From Chitinophaga pinensis (lineage in GTDB: Bacteria > Bacteroidota > Bacteroidia > 2-12-FULL-35-15), in the NCBI GenBank assembly GCA_945865315.1, contig CAMBDK010000005.1:1-55478 (forward strand): a stretch of DNA of 55,478 bases, written 5' to 3'. How positions within the stretch are numbered: position 1 is the stretch's first letter; every line of letters starts with the position of its first letter. Shown piece by piece: positions 16,473-25,576 of the stretch. The notes beneath the pieces were generated by a model. It was not told the DNA's origin and did no database searches. It saw only the letters and a list, made by a program, of their open reading frames with translations. The position numbers and the translations under genes are program-made.

Positions 16473-17823
16473 AAAACTCATCGGCAATAGCTATTCCCTT
16501 AGAAATAATTTCCAAGCCCTCGTCTATTTGGTCCTTAGTAATTATTAATGGTGGTGCTGTAAATATCCAATTCCAGCGAACGAAGGTAAACATACCTAAA
16601 TCACTTAATTTTGCAGCCACTTTATTCATTATTTCCATTTCATTTGCTGCAGCATTCCAAGGCGCCATTGGTTCTTTCGTCTTTCTGTTCTTTACCAATT
16701 CAATACAGCCTAAAAGCCCCGTGTTCCTATAATCGCCAATGCTTGGATGTTTATCTTTTAGTTTTTCAACTTGGGCATCTAAATAATTACCCATTATTTT
16801 GGCGTTTTCTATTAAATTATCACTTTCATAAATGTCAATAACTGCATTGGCAGCAGCACAAGCAACAGCGTGGGCTGAATAAGTTAAGCCTATTGGTAGA
16901 GGTTTGTTATCAAATGCTTTTACAATTTCCTCTTTTACTATGATACCGCCCAATGGTATGTAACCGGCTGTTAGTCCTTTAGCGATGCACATCATATCCG
17001 GTTCCACACCATGGTGGTCAATTCCAAACCATTTCCCTGTGCGACCAAAGCCACTCATTACTTCATCACAAATAGTTAAAATGCCATATTTATCAGCAAT
17101 TGCCTTTACTTTTTTCCAATATCCTATAGGATATTTTATACAACCTGATGAACCACTTTCCCCCTCCATTAAAATGGCGGCAATATTTTGAGGACCCTCA
17201 TATTTTACTATGCGTTCTAGGTGAGCAGCAGCATTTTCGGAGCATTCTTCAGGCGTTGAACTGTTCCATGGACAACGATAATAATATGGGTTTTCAACAT
17301 GTATAATATTTGGAATACCCTGGCTGTCATGCGGCAAACCTCTTGGGTCACCTCCGGCAGACAATGCACCATAAGTGGCACCATGATAACTTTGAAATAA
17401 AGTGATTATTTTATGCCTTCCGGTATGCAGTCTTGCTAATTTAATTGCATGCTCAACAGCTTCTGTTCCGCCATTTGTGAAAAATGTTCTATTTAATGTT
17501 CCGGGAGAAATTGCTGCCAACTTTTTACCTAATAAGCCTCGTGCTTCGGTAGCCATTCCTGGATTTACGTAACTAACCTCATTCATTTGTTTTACAACAG
17601 CTTCTTTAACGCGCGCGTCGCCATGACCTATATTAACATTCATTAACTGAGAAGTGAAATCCAGATAACGTTTGCCACTTCTGTCATATAAGTATACACC
17701 TTTAGCATTGGCTATGTTTAAGGGATTTAATCCACTTTGTTTCGACCAAGAGAAAATAGTATGCTCTAAATTATTTTTTAGAATTTCCTCCTTATTTGTT
17801 TGAGGTAAAATTTTTGTTAGCAT
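16465..17823 (-). CDS. Class III PLP-dependent aminotransferase (omega-amino acid/taurine-pyruvate type)
   Basis: 452 aa, fold type I. FFTNGGTEAVEHAIKLAR binds PLP phosphate and SYHGATYGALSAGGDPRG follows. CDEVMSGFGRTGKWFG holds the ring-binding Asp, and MCIAKGLTAGYIPLGG the Schiff-base lysine. Relatives use beta-alanine, taurine or related omega-amines with pyruvate or 2-oxoglutarate. The C-terminal VRWNWIFTAPPLIIT resembles taurine-pyruvate aminotransferases. The exact substrate is open. The final codon and TAG stop fall in the terminal inverted repeat of repeat copy A. Confidence 0.85.
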   Translation of the reverse strand: MLTKILPQTNKEEILKNNLEHTIFSWSKQSGLNPLNIANAKGVYLYDRSGKRYLDFTSQLMNVNIGHGDARVKEAVVKQMNEVSYVNPGMATEARGLLGKKLAAISPGTLNRTFFTNGGTEAVEHAIKLARLHTGRHKIITLFQSYHGATYGALSAGGDPRGLPHDSQGIPNIIHVENPYYYRCPWNSSTPEECSENAAAHLERIVKYEGPQNIAAILMEGESGSSGCIKYPIGYWKKVKAIADKYGILTICDEVMSGFGRTGKWFGIDHHGVEPDMMCIAKGLTAGYIPLGGIIVKEEIVKAFDNKPLPIGLTYSAHAVACAAANAVIDIYESDNLIENAKIMGNYLDAQVEKLKDKHPSIGDYRNTGLLGCIELVKNRKTKEPMAPWNAAANEMEIMNKVAAKLSDLGMFTFVRWNWIFTAPPLIITKDQIDEGLEIISKGIAIADEFCN

Positions 17824-18453
17824 GGTTACTATTTAAATGAATAATTAAAATTTTAATAATTTACGGAGAAATTCTTTTAACAATTGCTGTTAATTATATT
17901 AATAGAAAAATATTTGATCTTAGGCATTGTAAAGAAATAAACTATACATTTTGACTTGATTTTTTATCGCTACCATAAAGTCTCTCTCACCCAGCCACCA
18001 GCTGGTTGCCTTCTTCGTTATAAAATATTTAAGTAGCTAAGGCTATTCGCAGATTTTATGCCTTGAAAAAGAATAAAATTACTGCGTCAATTCCATGCAC
18101 TTTATTTCGTTACAAAACCTTAGCTTTTTACTTGTTTCAATTTTAATCTAAAAAATTACAAATGTTGAAAAAAACATTAAAAATCATATAATTATTGTTT
18201 TTCAAAGGAAATTGCAATTAATATAACTGAAATAAATAAAATAGTTTCTAATTAAAATCAGTCGAAATTCACTATAATTGTCCTAATTCTTAATTAAAAC
18301 AATCATTTTGAGAAACAAAGTTACTTATTATTTCATTTCTAATATCCCTGTTTTGGATATTTTTATATATAATTTTTCTTATTAATAAAAATAAACTATA
18401 TTTGCAGTCCTTTTCGAGGGATATTATATTTTTAATACTATAAAACAAAGGTT
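17824..18453. other. 630-bp intergenic region with an inverted-repeat core (18035-18125)
   Basis: No plausible ORF. AGCTAAGG (18035-18042) and CCTTAGCT (18118-18125) are perfectly complementary. Inside them CGCAGATTTTAT (18048-18059) pairs with ATAAAATTACTGCG (18073-18086). This could be a structured RNA or a degraded repeat. A small palindrome, ACCAGCTGGT, lies at about 17998. The 3' part holds the rplS promoter. Confidence 0.4.
18397..18404 (+). promoter_or_regulatory. -7 element of the rplS promoter
   Basis: TATATTTG matches TAnnTTTG. The -33 region is only T-rich. The predicted leader is about 40 nt. Confidence 0.55.
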
Positions 18454-18804
18454 ATGAACGATTTATTAAAATACGTAGAGGAGCAATTAACAAAAAAAGT
18501 AGAACACCCTAAATTTAAGGCTGGCGATACTGTAACTGTTCATTATAAAATTAGAGAAGGTGAAAAAGAACGTGTTCAGCAGTACCAAGGCGTAGTTATT
18601 CAACGTAAAGGTTCTGGTGCTACAGAAACATTTACTGTGCGCAAAATGAGCAATTCAGTTGGTGTGGAGCGTGTTTTCCCTGTTTGTTCTCCATATATTG
18701 ACAAAGTGGAAGTGAACAAAGTTGGTGTAGTTCGCAGAGCACGCATGTTCTACTTAAGAGGCTTAACGGGCAAAGCTGCTCGTATCGTTGAAAAAAAACA
18801 ATAA
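18454..18804 (+). CDS. rplS: 50S ribosomal protein L19
   Basis: 116 aa, full length. [46 protein letters not shown] and the C-terminal [18 protein letters not shown] are the L19 signature. The protein sits at the 30S-50S interface. It stands alone with its own promoter and a strong terminator. In many bacteria it is next to trmD, but here trmD is about 26 kb away. Confidence 0.97.
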   Translation: MNDLLKYVEEQLTKKVEHPKFKAGDTVTVHYKIREGEKERVQQYQGVVIQRKGSGATETFTVRKMSNSVGVERVFPVCSPYIDKVEVNKVGVVRRARMFYLRGLTGKAARIVEKKQ

Positions 18805-18823
18805 GTATACTATAAATGTCTAC

Positions 18824-18865
18824 AAAAACCCCTTCCATCCCTTTTTGGGGATGGTAGGGGTTTTT
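18824..18865 (+). terminator. Strong Rho-independent terminator after rplS
   Basis: AAAAACCCC-TT-CCATCCC, loop of T residues, GGGATGG-TA-GGGGTTTTT. The long GC-rich stem with flanking A and T runs may work in both directions. Confidence 0.9.
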
Positions 18866-19072
18866 GTTTATATACCAATTTTTTTTTAATTATAAATGCT
18901 ATACTTATAAATAAACCATTTTTTGTAGGTTAAGTTGAAAAATCTTTAGGTTTTAATATATACTAATTTAATATTTCCGGCATTATTTTTCTTTTTAATA
19001 ATAGAATAAATTAATAGGGATAGCTGTATTCATTATTGTTTTCTTATATGAACGAATAAAAAAAATTATAGA

Positions 19073-20662
19073 ATGGCTTTGAAGGAAGAAATAGAAAAAC
19101 GCAGAACTTTTGGCATCATCTCTCACCCTGATGCAGGAAAAACTACTTTAACTGAAAAGTTGCTTTTGTTTGGTGGCGCTATTCAAAAAGCCGGTGCTGT
19201 AAAATCGAATAAAATTAAAAAACATGCTACTTCCGATTTTATGGAGATAGAACGTCAGCGTGGTATTTCAGTTGCCACCTCGGTAATGGGTTTTGAATAC
19301 AAGGGTGTTAAAATAAATTTATTGGATACTCCCGGTCACGAAGATTTTGCAGAAGATACCTATCGCACGCTTACAGCTGTTGATAGTGTAATAATGGTTA
19401 TCGATTGTGCAAAAGGTGTGGAACCACAAACAAGGAAATTACTTGAAGTGTGCCGTATGCGCAATACTCCCGTTATTGTGTTTGTTAATAAAATGGATCG
19501 TGAAGGGAAAAACCCATTCGATTTATTAGATGAAATTGAAAGAGAATTAAGAATAGATTTACGACCATTAACATGGCCGATAAGTATTGGAAAAACATTT
19601 AAGGGAGTTTATAATTTGCATGAAAAAAGTCTTATACTTTTTAACCAAGGTGAAAAACAAACCATTGAAAATACAATTGAAATAAAAGATTTAAATGATG
19701 GGGCTATCGATGAAATTATAGGTGAAGATTTCGCAAATACATTAAGACATGATATAGAATTAATTGATGGCGTATATACTAAATTTGAGCAAGAGGAATA
19801 TCTAGAAGCGATGGTTTCGCCTGTTTTTTTTGGTAGTGCTGTTTATAATTTTGGGGTCCGGGAATTGTTGGATAGTTTCATTAAAATTGCGCCTATTCCG
19901 CGTCCACGAGAAACGGATACAAAGATTGTAAAGCCGGAGGATAAAAATTTTTCTGGTTTTGTATTTAAAATACACGCTAATTTGGATCCCAAACATCGCG
20001 ACAGAATAGCATTTTTAAGAATATGTTCTGGTAACTTCGAACGAAATAAAAATTATTATCATGTAAGGGAAAATCGAACTTTAAAGTTTTCAAATCCCAC
20101 AGCTTTTATGGCGCAGGAAAAAAATGTGGTGGATGAAGCTTTTCCTGGCGATATTATTGGATTATACGATTCGGGCATTTTTAAAATTGGTGATACCTTA
20201 ACCGAAGGTGAAAAAATGAATTTTAAAGGTATTCCTCAATTCTCTCCCGAATTATTTAAATATGTTGTAAATGCAGATCCTTTAAAAACAAAACAATTAA
20301 ATAAAGGTCTCGAGCAACTTACCGACGAAGGTGTAGCGCAATTGTTTACTAAAAAAACCGATAATCGTAAAGTGCTCGGCACTGTTGGTGCATTGCAATT
20401 TGAAGTTATTCAGCACCGATTAAAGAGCGAGTATTCGGCTTCTTGTAATTTTGAACACATTGCGCTTTTTAAAGCCTGCTGGATAAGTAGTAAAAATAAG
20501 AAAAAAATAGAAGAATTTATTTTCGAGAAACTGCATCACATGGCTACCGATAAAGAAGGGCGCCCTGTGTTTTTGGCTGAATCGCCATGGGCATTGCAAA
20601 TGGCGCAAGAGAAAAATCCTGATATTAAATTTCACTTTATCTCGGAGTTTAAGGAGGATTAA
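19073..20662 (+). CDS. prfC: Peptide chain release factor 3
   Basis: 529 aa translational GTPase. G1 is [14 protein letters not shown]3 [16 protein letters not shown] and G4 [25 protein letters not shown] is the RF3-type switch region. Domains 2 and 3 end with [15 protein letters not shown], typical of RF3 and not of EF-G. It recycles RF1 and RF2 from the ribosome. Start at ATG 19073 ([19 protein letters not shown]). Monocistronic, 270 bp after rplS. Confidence 0.95.
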   Translation: MALKEEIEKRRTFGIISHPDAGKTTLTEKLLLFGGAIQKAGAVKSNKIKKHATSDFMEIERQRGISVATSVMGFEYKGVKINLLDTPGHEDFAEDTYRTLTAVDSVIMVIDCAKGVEPQTRKLLEVCRMRNTPVIVFVNKMDREGKNPFDLLDEIERELRIDLRPLTWPISIGKTFKGVYNLHEKSLILFNQGEKQTIENTIEIKDLNDGAIDEIIGEDFANTLRHDIELIDGVYTKFEQEEYLEAMVSPVFFGSAVYNFGVRELLDSFIKIAPIPRPRETDTKIVKPEDKNFSGFVFKIHANLDPKHRDRIAFLRICSGNFERNKNYYHVRENRTLKFSNPTAFMAQEKNVVDEAFPGDIIGLYDSGIFKIGDTLTEGEKMNFKGIPQFSPELFKYVVNADPLKTKQLNKGLEQLTDEGVAQLFTKKTDNRKVLGTVGALQFEVIQHRLKSEYSASCNFEHIALFKACWISSKNKKKIEEFIFEKLHHMATDKEGRPVFLAESPWALQMAQEKNPDIKFHFISEFKED

Positions 20663-21217
20663 TTATTTAATGCCGAGTTCCCATCTCTTGTTATGTGCTG
20701 GTAAATTATAAAATCAATTTAGCTCTACCCATAATAGCTATGGTATTGTTGCGCCATAAAGGCGAACAATGAAACCAGTGTTGCACGCAACCGCACGGTG
20801 GGGTAGGGGATATCGGGTTATAAATTTGTTACGATGCTTATATTTTGTTTATCAAAATGCAATTTTTTTTAGGAGGTTCGCTTTTAATTTTTTATTTTTT
20901 TTCTCTTACTTTTAAAAAGGTTTGACGCATTTTTTTTTATTTTTCCGACTAAATAATTTTTCAAACCTTTTTTTATGTTTATTTTTTTTCAATGCGCAAT
21001 GCTCATCCCTCCAGCTGTTTAGCAGTAAAAATTTAATTCATATTTTAGCTTCGTAAAAGTTGTTTATTTACTGCCTGTCAGATTTTTGGTGGTCTGCGTT
21101 GGTCAAAAGTTAAAATTAGTAACATTGTTCCTTGCTTTTAGCATGATTATTTTTAGGGGTTGCAAGGGGTGAGCTTGTAGTTTTATAAGTTTAGTTTTTG
21201 TTGAGGTAATTGTTTTC
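20663..21217. other. 555-bp gene-free region with inverted repeats next to an IS91 remnant
   Basis: No ORF. ATTGTTGCGCC (20745-20755) pairs with GGCGAACAAT (20761-20770), nested within CTACCC and GGGTAG. Separately AAAAAGGTTTGA (20914-20925) is perfectly complementary to TCAAACCTTTTT (20961-20972). The block next to the transposase fragment could include IS91-type terminal sequence, which I cannot confirm. Confidence 0.45.
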
Positions 21218-21490
21218 TTATTGTTTCAATAGCCTTTTATTAGCAGTACTGCTGAGTATTCCAAAATGTCTGATACGTAGAAATGCTTTTGGTAAAATAT
21301 CTAAACTAAACCTGGTTAGAAACTCCATGGAATTTAATTGTAATTCTTTCTTTCGTCTATTACTTTTGTAATCCTTGCAGGTGAATAAAATTGTGTCATT
21401 CGCTTTATCTATAGCAGCAATAGGGTGTTTGCTAATGGCTGCTTTGCAAGTAACCAAGAAAATAACCCAATCATAAATAAATATAATCAA
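21218..21490 (-). pseudogene. IS91-family (Y2 rolling-circle) transposase remnant
   Basis: A 90-aa ORF. The part from about residue 14 (CKAAISKHPIAAIDKAND, FTCKDYKS, then MEFLTRFSLDILPKAFLRIR and HFGILSS) matches the C-terminal region of IS91-type transposases, where the usual motifs are KDYR, EFIRRFLLHVLPKGFxRIRHFG. The catalytic HUH and double-tyrosine parts are missing, so it is a decayed fragment. It lies directly against the 3' end of the LysE gene, overlapping it by 4 bp in the track ORF. Confidence 0.75.
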
Positions 21491-22092
21491 TGGAAAAATA
21501 TCAATTTCAAACCAAATCCAATGATTATTATTCCTGAAAATATATTTAATATTTTAATAAAACTTGGTTTCGCGTACCCTTTTAATTGAAATGCTAAATA
21601 TCCTTTTAAGCAGTCGGTAAATAATGTAACTATTAGTCCAGTAATAAACTGCGCCAAAACAAGATTTCTATCATTATGAAAATTATTAATAGATAACATC
21701 AATGCTCCAAACCAAAAAAATAAAATGGTAGGATTAAAGCTATTAATAAGAAATCCTTTTAGCATTAACTTATTTAAGTCCTTAGTAGAAACTTCATTCG
21801 ATTCAAATACTTTAGGTTTTTTAATTAAATTACGGATACCAAAATAAATTAATAAAGTACCGCCAAAATAATAAAGAATGTCTAAATATTTTAGTTCTGC
21901 AATAGATGCCAGGGCAACAAAAAGAAGAAAAAATATGATAAGAGCATCACTTAAAAAAACGCCAAAGGATAAATAAAAAACTGATTTTAAACTATTTGTA
22001 ATACCAAGATTAATAATCATAAAAAAAATAGGTCCACAAAAAGTGCTTAATATTAAACCCATAATTATTCCTTGAAAAATAGCTTCCAACAT
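21487..22092 (-). CDS. LysE/RhtB-family exporter
   Basis: 201 aa with six hydrophobic segments. The N-terminal IMGLILSTFCGPIFFMIINLGI with a G-rich CGP loop, FGVFLSDALIIFF and the central SFNPTILFFWFGALML are typical of LysE translocators, which export amino acids or small amines. It ends against the IS91 remnant and may have been trimmed, although the last helix (GIIIIGFGLKLIFF) is intact. It starts 13 bp after the S1P-lyase-like gene, so they form one operon. An amine or aldehyde-related cargo is a guess. Confidence 0.85.
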   Translation of the reverse strand: MLEAIFQGIIMGLILSTFCGPIFFMIINLGITNSLKSVFYLSFGVFLSDALIIFFLLFVALASIAELKYLDILYYFGGTLLIYFGIRNLIKKPKVFESNEVSTKDLNKLMLKGFLINSFNPTILFFWFGALMLSINNFHNDRNLVLAQFITGLIVTLFTDCLKGYLAFQLKGYAKPSFIKILNIFSGIIIIGFGLKLIFFH

Positions 22093-22105
22093 GCAATAAA
22101 AATAT

Positions 22106-23545
22106 TTACTTCACAGAATTTATTTTATCTAAAAAATCAAGTACTATTTCTTCTAAATCATCTGTTCCGCTTAAAGCGCCTAACATCCCATACATAGCTG
22201 CTGTATTTTCTTTTTTTATTGGTGAGGCAGAACCACTTTTTTTAAATTTGGCAATAGTACCTGAAGGCAATATTTTACTTAAGCCTTTTACCGTTTTTGT
22301 CTGCAGATTATTTGCAAAAGAATCTATGCTAAATTTTTTTGCTAATTCAACAGATTCTATAAGGTCCTTTATAAAATCATCAATTACCAATCGATGGATA
22401 TAGTTTAATGTGAAATGTAAACTGGCAGGAAGCTGCTGTCTTTCAAAATGCCATCCCTTTTTATTGAGAATATCTGCTAGTTTAAAAACATCTAATTTAT
22501 TAGAATAAAATGCTATTATGCTCATGTCGGGCTCACCAATTATGTTGAGCTCCTTGATAGATTTAATAGCTGCCTTTAATTTATTTGTTGCCTCCATAGT
22601 AGCATTTGCCATTTCCAAATAGCCATCCATACCAATGGCATTTAATGCCGCCCAGGCACCTGCAATGCTCCCTCCAGCTCTTGTGCCAGTCATAGTAGGT
22701 GAGCCATAAACTCCACCATTCCATTTAGTATATATTGAAAATTGGAATTTTCGTATTTCAGCATTTTTATATAATATAACCGATGAACCTTTGGAAGAGT
22801 ATCCATATTTATGAATGTCTGTAGAGATTGAAGTAACACCATCAATAAAAAAATCAAATTCAGAAATAGGGTATCCCAATTTTTTAATAAATGGTAACAT
22901 AAACCCTCCTATACACGCATCTACATGGCAAAGAATATTTTTTTCTTTTGCAATAGCAGCAATTTCCGAAATAGGATCTAAGAGTCCGTGAGGATAAGAA
23001 GGTGCAGAACCAACAAGCATAATGGTATCTTTATTAATAGCATTGCGCATAGCCTTAGCATCTGCCCGATAGTCGATACCTAGTTCAACAGGGATAAAAT
23101 CAATATTAAAATAATGAAATGCCTTCATAAATGCAGGATGAGCAGAAACAGGAAGCACAACATTGGGTTTATTAATATTAGGCTTATGCTTACGCGCCCA
23201 GTCCCTAGCTGTTTTCACCGCCAACAAAATACTCTCGGTGCCACCTGTTGTTAAATTTCCTCTTACATTTTCATCCCCGTTAAATAAGTCGGCACACATA
23301 CTTACAGTCTCGGCCTCCAACTCTGCCAAACTCGGGGTGGCTGTCGGATTTAATGCATTATCTGAGAAATATAAGTCGTATATCTCTTTAATCAATTTAG
23401 CGCGATCATCACCAGGATAATATACCAAACAAAATGCTTTTCCTTTTTTCCAATCAATGTCCTTTAATTTCTTGGAATATATATAGTCATGCATTTCTTT
23501 ACTGCTAGAGGCTTTTGATGGGAAAAGTATTTTTGGCTTATTCAT
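22106..23545 (-). CDS. Sphingosine-1-phosphate lyase-like PLP enzyme
   Basis: 479 aa, group II decarboxylase fold. GNLTTGGTESILLAVKTAR binds PLP, HVDACIGGFMLPF contains the Asp for the pyridine nitrogen, and STDIHKYGYSSKGSS carries the Schiff-base Lys246. VGSAPSYPHGLLDPI and DGVTSISTD are especially like S1P lyase (Dpl1). Members split phosphorylated long-chain bases into a fatty aldehyde and phosphoethanolamine, which fits sphingolipid-making Bacteroidota. A glutamate or tyrosine decarboxylase is a less likely alternative. Operon with the LysE exporter downstream. Confidence 0.82.
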   Translation of the reverse strand: MNKPKILFPSKASSSKEMHDYIYSKKLKDIDWKKGKAFCLVYYPGDDRAKLIKEIYDLYFSDNALNPTATPSLAELEAETVSMCADLFNGDENVRGNLTTGGTESILLAVKTARDWARKHKPNINKPNVVLPVSAHPAFMKAFHYFNIDFIPVELGIDYRADAKAMRNAINKDTIMLVGSAPSYPHGLLDPISEIAAIAKEKNILCHVDACIGGFMLPFIKKLGYPISEFDFFIDGVTSISTDIHKYGYSSKGSSVILYKNAEIRKFQFSIYTKWNGGVYGSPTMTGTRAGGSIAGAWAALNAIGMDGYLEMANATMEATNKLKAAIKSIKELNIIGEPDMSIIAFYSNKLDVFKLADILNKKGWHFERQQLPASLHFTLNYIHRLVIDDFIKDLIESVELAKKFSIDSFANNLQTKTVKGLSKILPSGTIAKFKKSGSASPIKKENTAAMYGMLGALSGTDDLEEIVLDFLDKINSVK

Positions 23546-23924
23546 TTTTTTATTTGTAATCCTAATGTATTTATTGTTTTTAACAGCTATTTTGGAAACT
23601 AAAATAATTTCAAAAAAAATTATTTTTTAAAGCATACTATTTTATCTATAAAAAAATATTATTAAATTGTATGATAATAATTAAGAAAATACCCAATCTC
23701 AAAAGTACTTATTATTTAACGCTTGAGAACAGTTTATATTATTTTTATTTAATATAATTATTCTATTTAAATACTAAAGTACAAAAGTTTAAAAGCCATA
23801 TCAATACAGGAAATTAATTTGAAAATAATCCATATGATTTAATCAAAAATAGTTGTACGTTTGATATTTTAAAAATGAATTGAAAAATAAATCAAAATTG
23901 GAAAGCAATCTGTAAATTTACACA
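23546..23924. other. AT-rich divergent intergenic region
   Basis: 379 bp between the divergent S1P-lyase-like gene and kmo. No ORF, hairpin or repeat recognised. It must hold both promoters. Confidence 0.5.
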
Positions 23925-25307
23925 ATGGAAAAAAACATAACAATTTTGGGTGCCGGCTTAGTTGGCTCACTTTTATCAATATATTTAGCCAAACGTGGTT
24001 ATCATGTAAATATTTATGAAAGAAGACCTGATATGCGGAAAACAAAAATCGCCGCTGGAAAATCAATAAATCTTGCATTAAGTGATCGTGGATGGAAAGG
24101 GCTAGAAGGTGTTGGTATTGCTGACGAAATTCGGAAAATAGCGATACCTATGTACGGCAGGGCCATTCATCATAAAGATGGTTCAACAGCCTACCAACCT
24201 TATGGCAAAGATAAGCAAGCAATTTATTCTGTATCACGCGCCGAAATAAATATGCGTTTGATGGATCTAGCGGAACAACAAAAGAATGTCACTATTTATT
24301 TTGACGAACGATGTACTGGCATTGAAAGCAATAATTTAACTGCTCATTTCGAAAACGGTAATAATAAAAAAAAGTCATCTATAAACAGCGATCTGCTTTT
24401 TGGCGCCGATGGAGCATTTGCTGCTTCACGATTAAACATGCAACTCGCAAATGATCGTTTTGAATACAACCAACATTTTATTGAAGCCGGATATAAAGAA
24501 TTATTAATACCTGCAGGTGCAAACGGATCGTTTTTATTAGAAAAAAATGCCCTGCACATATGGCCCCGTGGGAGTTTTATGATGATAGCATTACCAAATA
24601 TGGATGGGGACTTCACTTGCACCTTATTTTTGCCTTTTGAAGGTGAAAAATCATTTGCAAATTTAAAAAGCCCAGAACAAATAAAACATTTTTTTGAAAC
24701 TGAATTCGCTGATGCCCTGCCTTTAATGCCAACTCTTATAACCGATTTTACTAATAACCCAAGCTCCTCATTGGTAACGGTAAAATGTTTCCCTTGGATA
24801 TTTAATAACAAAATAGCACTAATTGGAGATGCTGCACATGCTATTGTTCCATTTTACGGTCAGGGGATGAATTGTGGATTTGAAGACTGCGTAGTGCTCA
24901 ATGAGCTTATCGAAAAATACCTGGACCCCAATTTGAATGATTTAGATTTAAACGAAAACAGCCAATGGGGAAAAATACTTCAGGAATATCAGGATTTACG
25001 AAAACCTGATGCTGACGCTATTGCTGATATGGCAACGATGAATTTTATAGAAATGAGAGATAAAACGGCTGATCCCAAATTTTTATTGCAAAAAAAAATT
25101 GAAGCAAGCTTCAGTGAAAAGTATCCTGATAAATGGATACCACTCTATTCCATGGTTACATATAGTCCTCACATAAGATATTCTACAGCTTTTAAAATAG
25201 GGGGTGCACAAGAAACTATTATGCAAAAAATTATGTCCATGCCCGACATTGAAAAAATATGGAATACCGTAGAAGTGGAAAATGAAATATTGAAATATTT
25301 AAATTAA
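23925..25307 (+). CDS. kmo: Kynurenine 3-monooxygenase
   Basis: 460 aa FAD-dependent aromatic hydroxylase. The N-terminal FAD fingerprint is ILGAGLVGSLLSIYLAKRG, then YERRPDMRK, AAGKSINLALSDRGW and YSVSRAEINMRL typical of KMO. GDAAHAIVPFYGQGMNCGFE is the second FAD motif. It converts L-kynurenine to 3-hydroxykynurenine with NADPH and oxygen, in tryptophan breakdown or aerobic NAD synthesis. The other kynurenine genes are not in the window. Full length. Confidence 0.93.
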   Translation: MEKNITILGAGLVGSLLSIYLAKRGYHVNIYERRPDMRKTKIAAGKSINLALSDRGWKGLEGVGIADEIRKIAIPMYGRAIHHKDGSTAYQPYGKDKQAIYSVSRAEINMRLMDLAEQQKNVTIYFDERCTGIESNNLTAHFENGNNKKKSSINSDLLFGADGAFAASRLNMQLANDRFEYNQHFIEAGYKELLIPAGANGSFLLEKNALHIWPRGSFMMIALPNMDGDFTCTLFLPFEGEKSFANLKSPEQIKHFFETEFADALPLMPTLITDFTNNPSSSLVTVKCFPWIFNNKIALIGDAAHAIVPFYGQGMNCGFEDCVVLNELIEKYLDPNLNDLDLNENSQWGKILQEYQDLRKPDADAIADMATMNFIEMRDKTADPKFLLQKKIEASFSEKYPDKWIPLYSMVTYSPHIRYSTAFKIGGAQETIMQKIMSMPDIEKIWNTVEVENEILKYLN

Positions 25308-25576
25308 TACTTTTTGTAATAATTAATTAGCCTTAGAAATTAAAGTAAAGACTTTTATTAACTTTGCTATAATTAGATGTAAATTGGAATCAACCAAAAT
25401 CTATGGAATTAATAATTTAAGAAATTTTAAACCTAGTATTAAAGAATAAGAGAATTTAATCTATAAATTAAATTTATTTTTATAATTGATAGATACAACA
25501 AAGTATTAACCCTCCCCCAAAAATATATTTTCAGGTTCCATAACCTATTAATATAATAGGGGACAGAAAAAATAAA

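Noticed and set aside
16985-17191. Plus-strand ORF inside the aminotransferase gene, and other antisense ORFs within well-supported genes (for example 7449-7733, 24344-24811, 29725-30081, 37250-37588)
   Set aside because: They are frame shadows of confident genes with no recognisable motifs.
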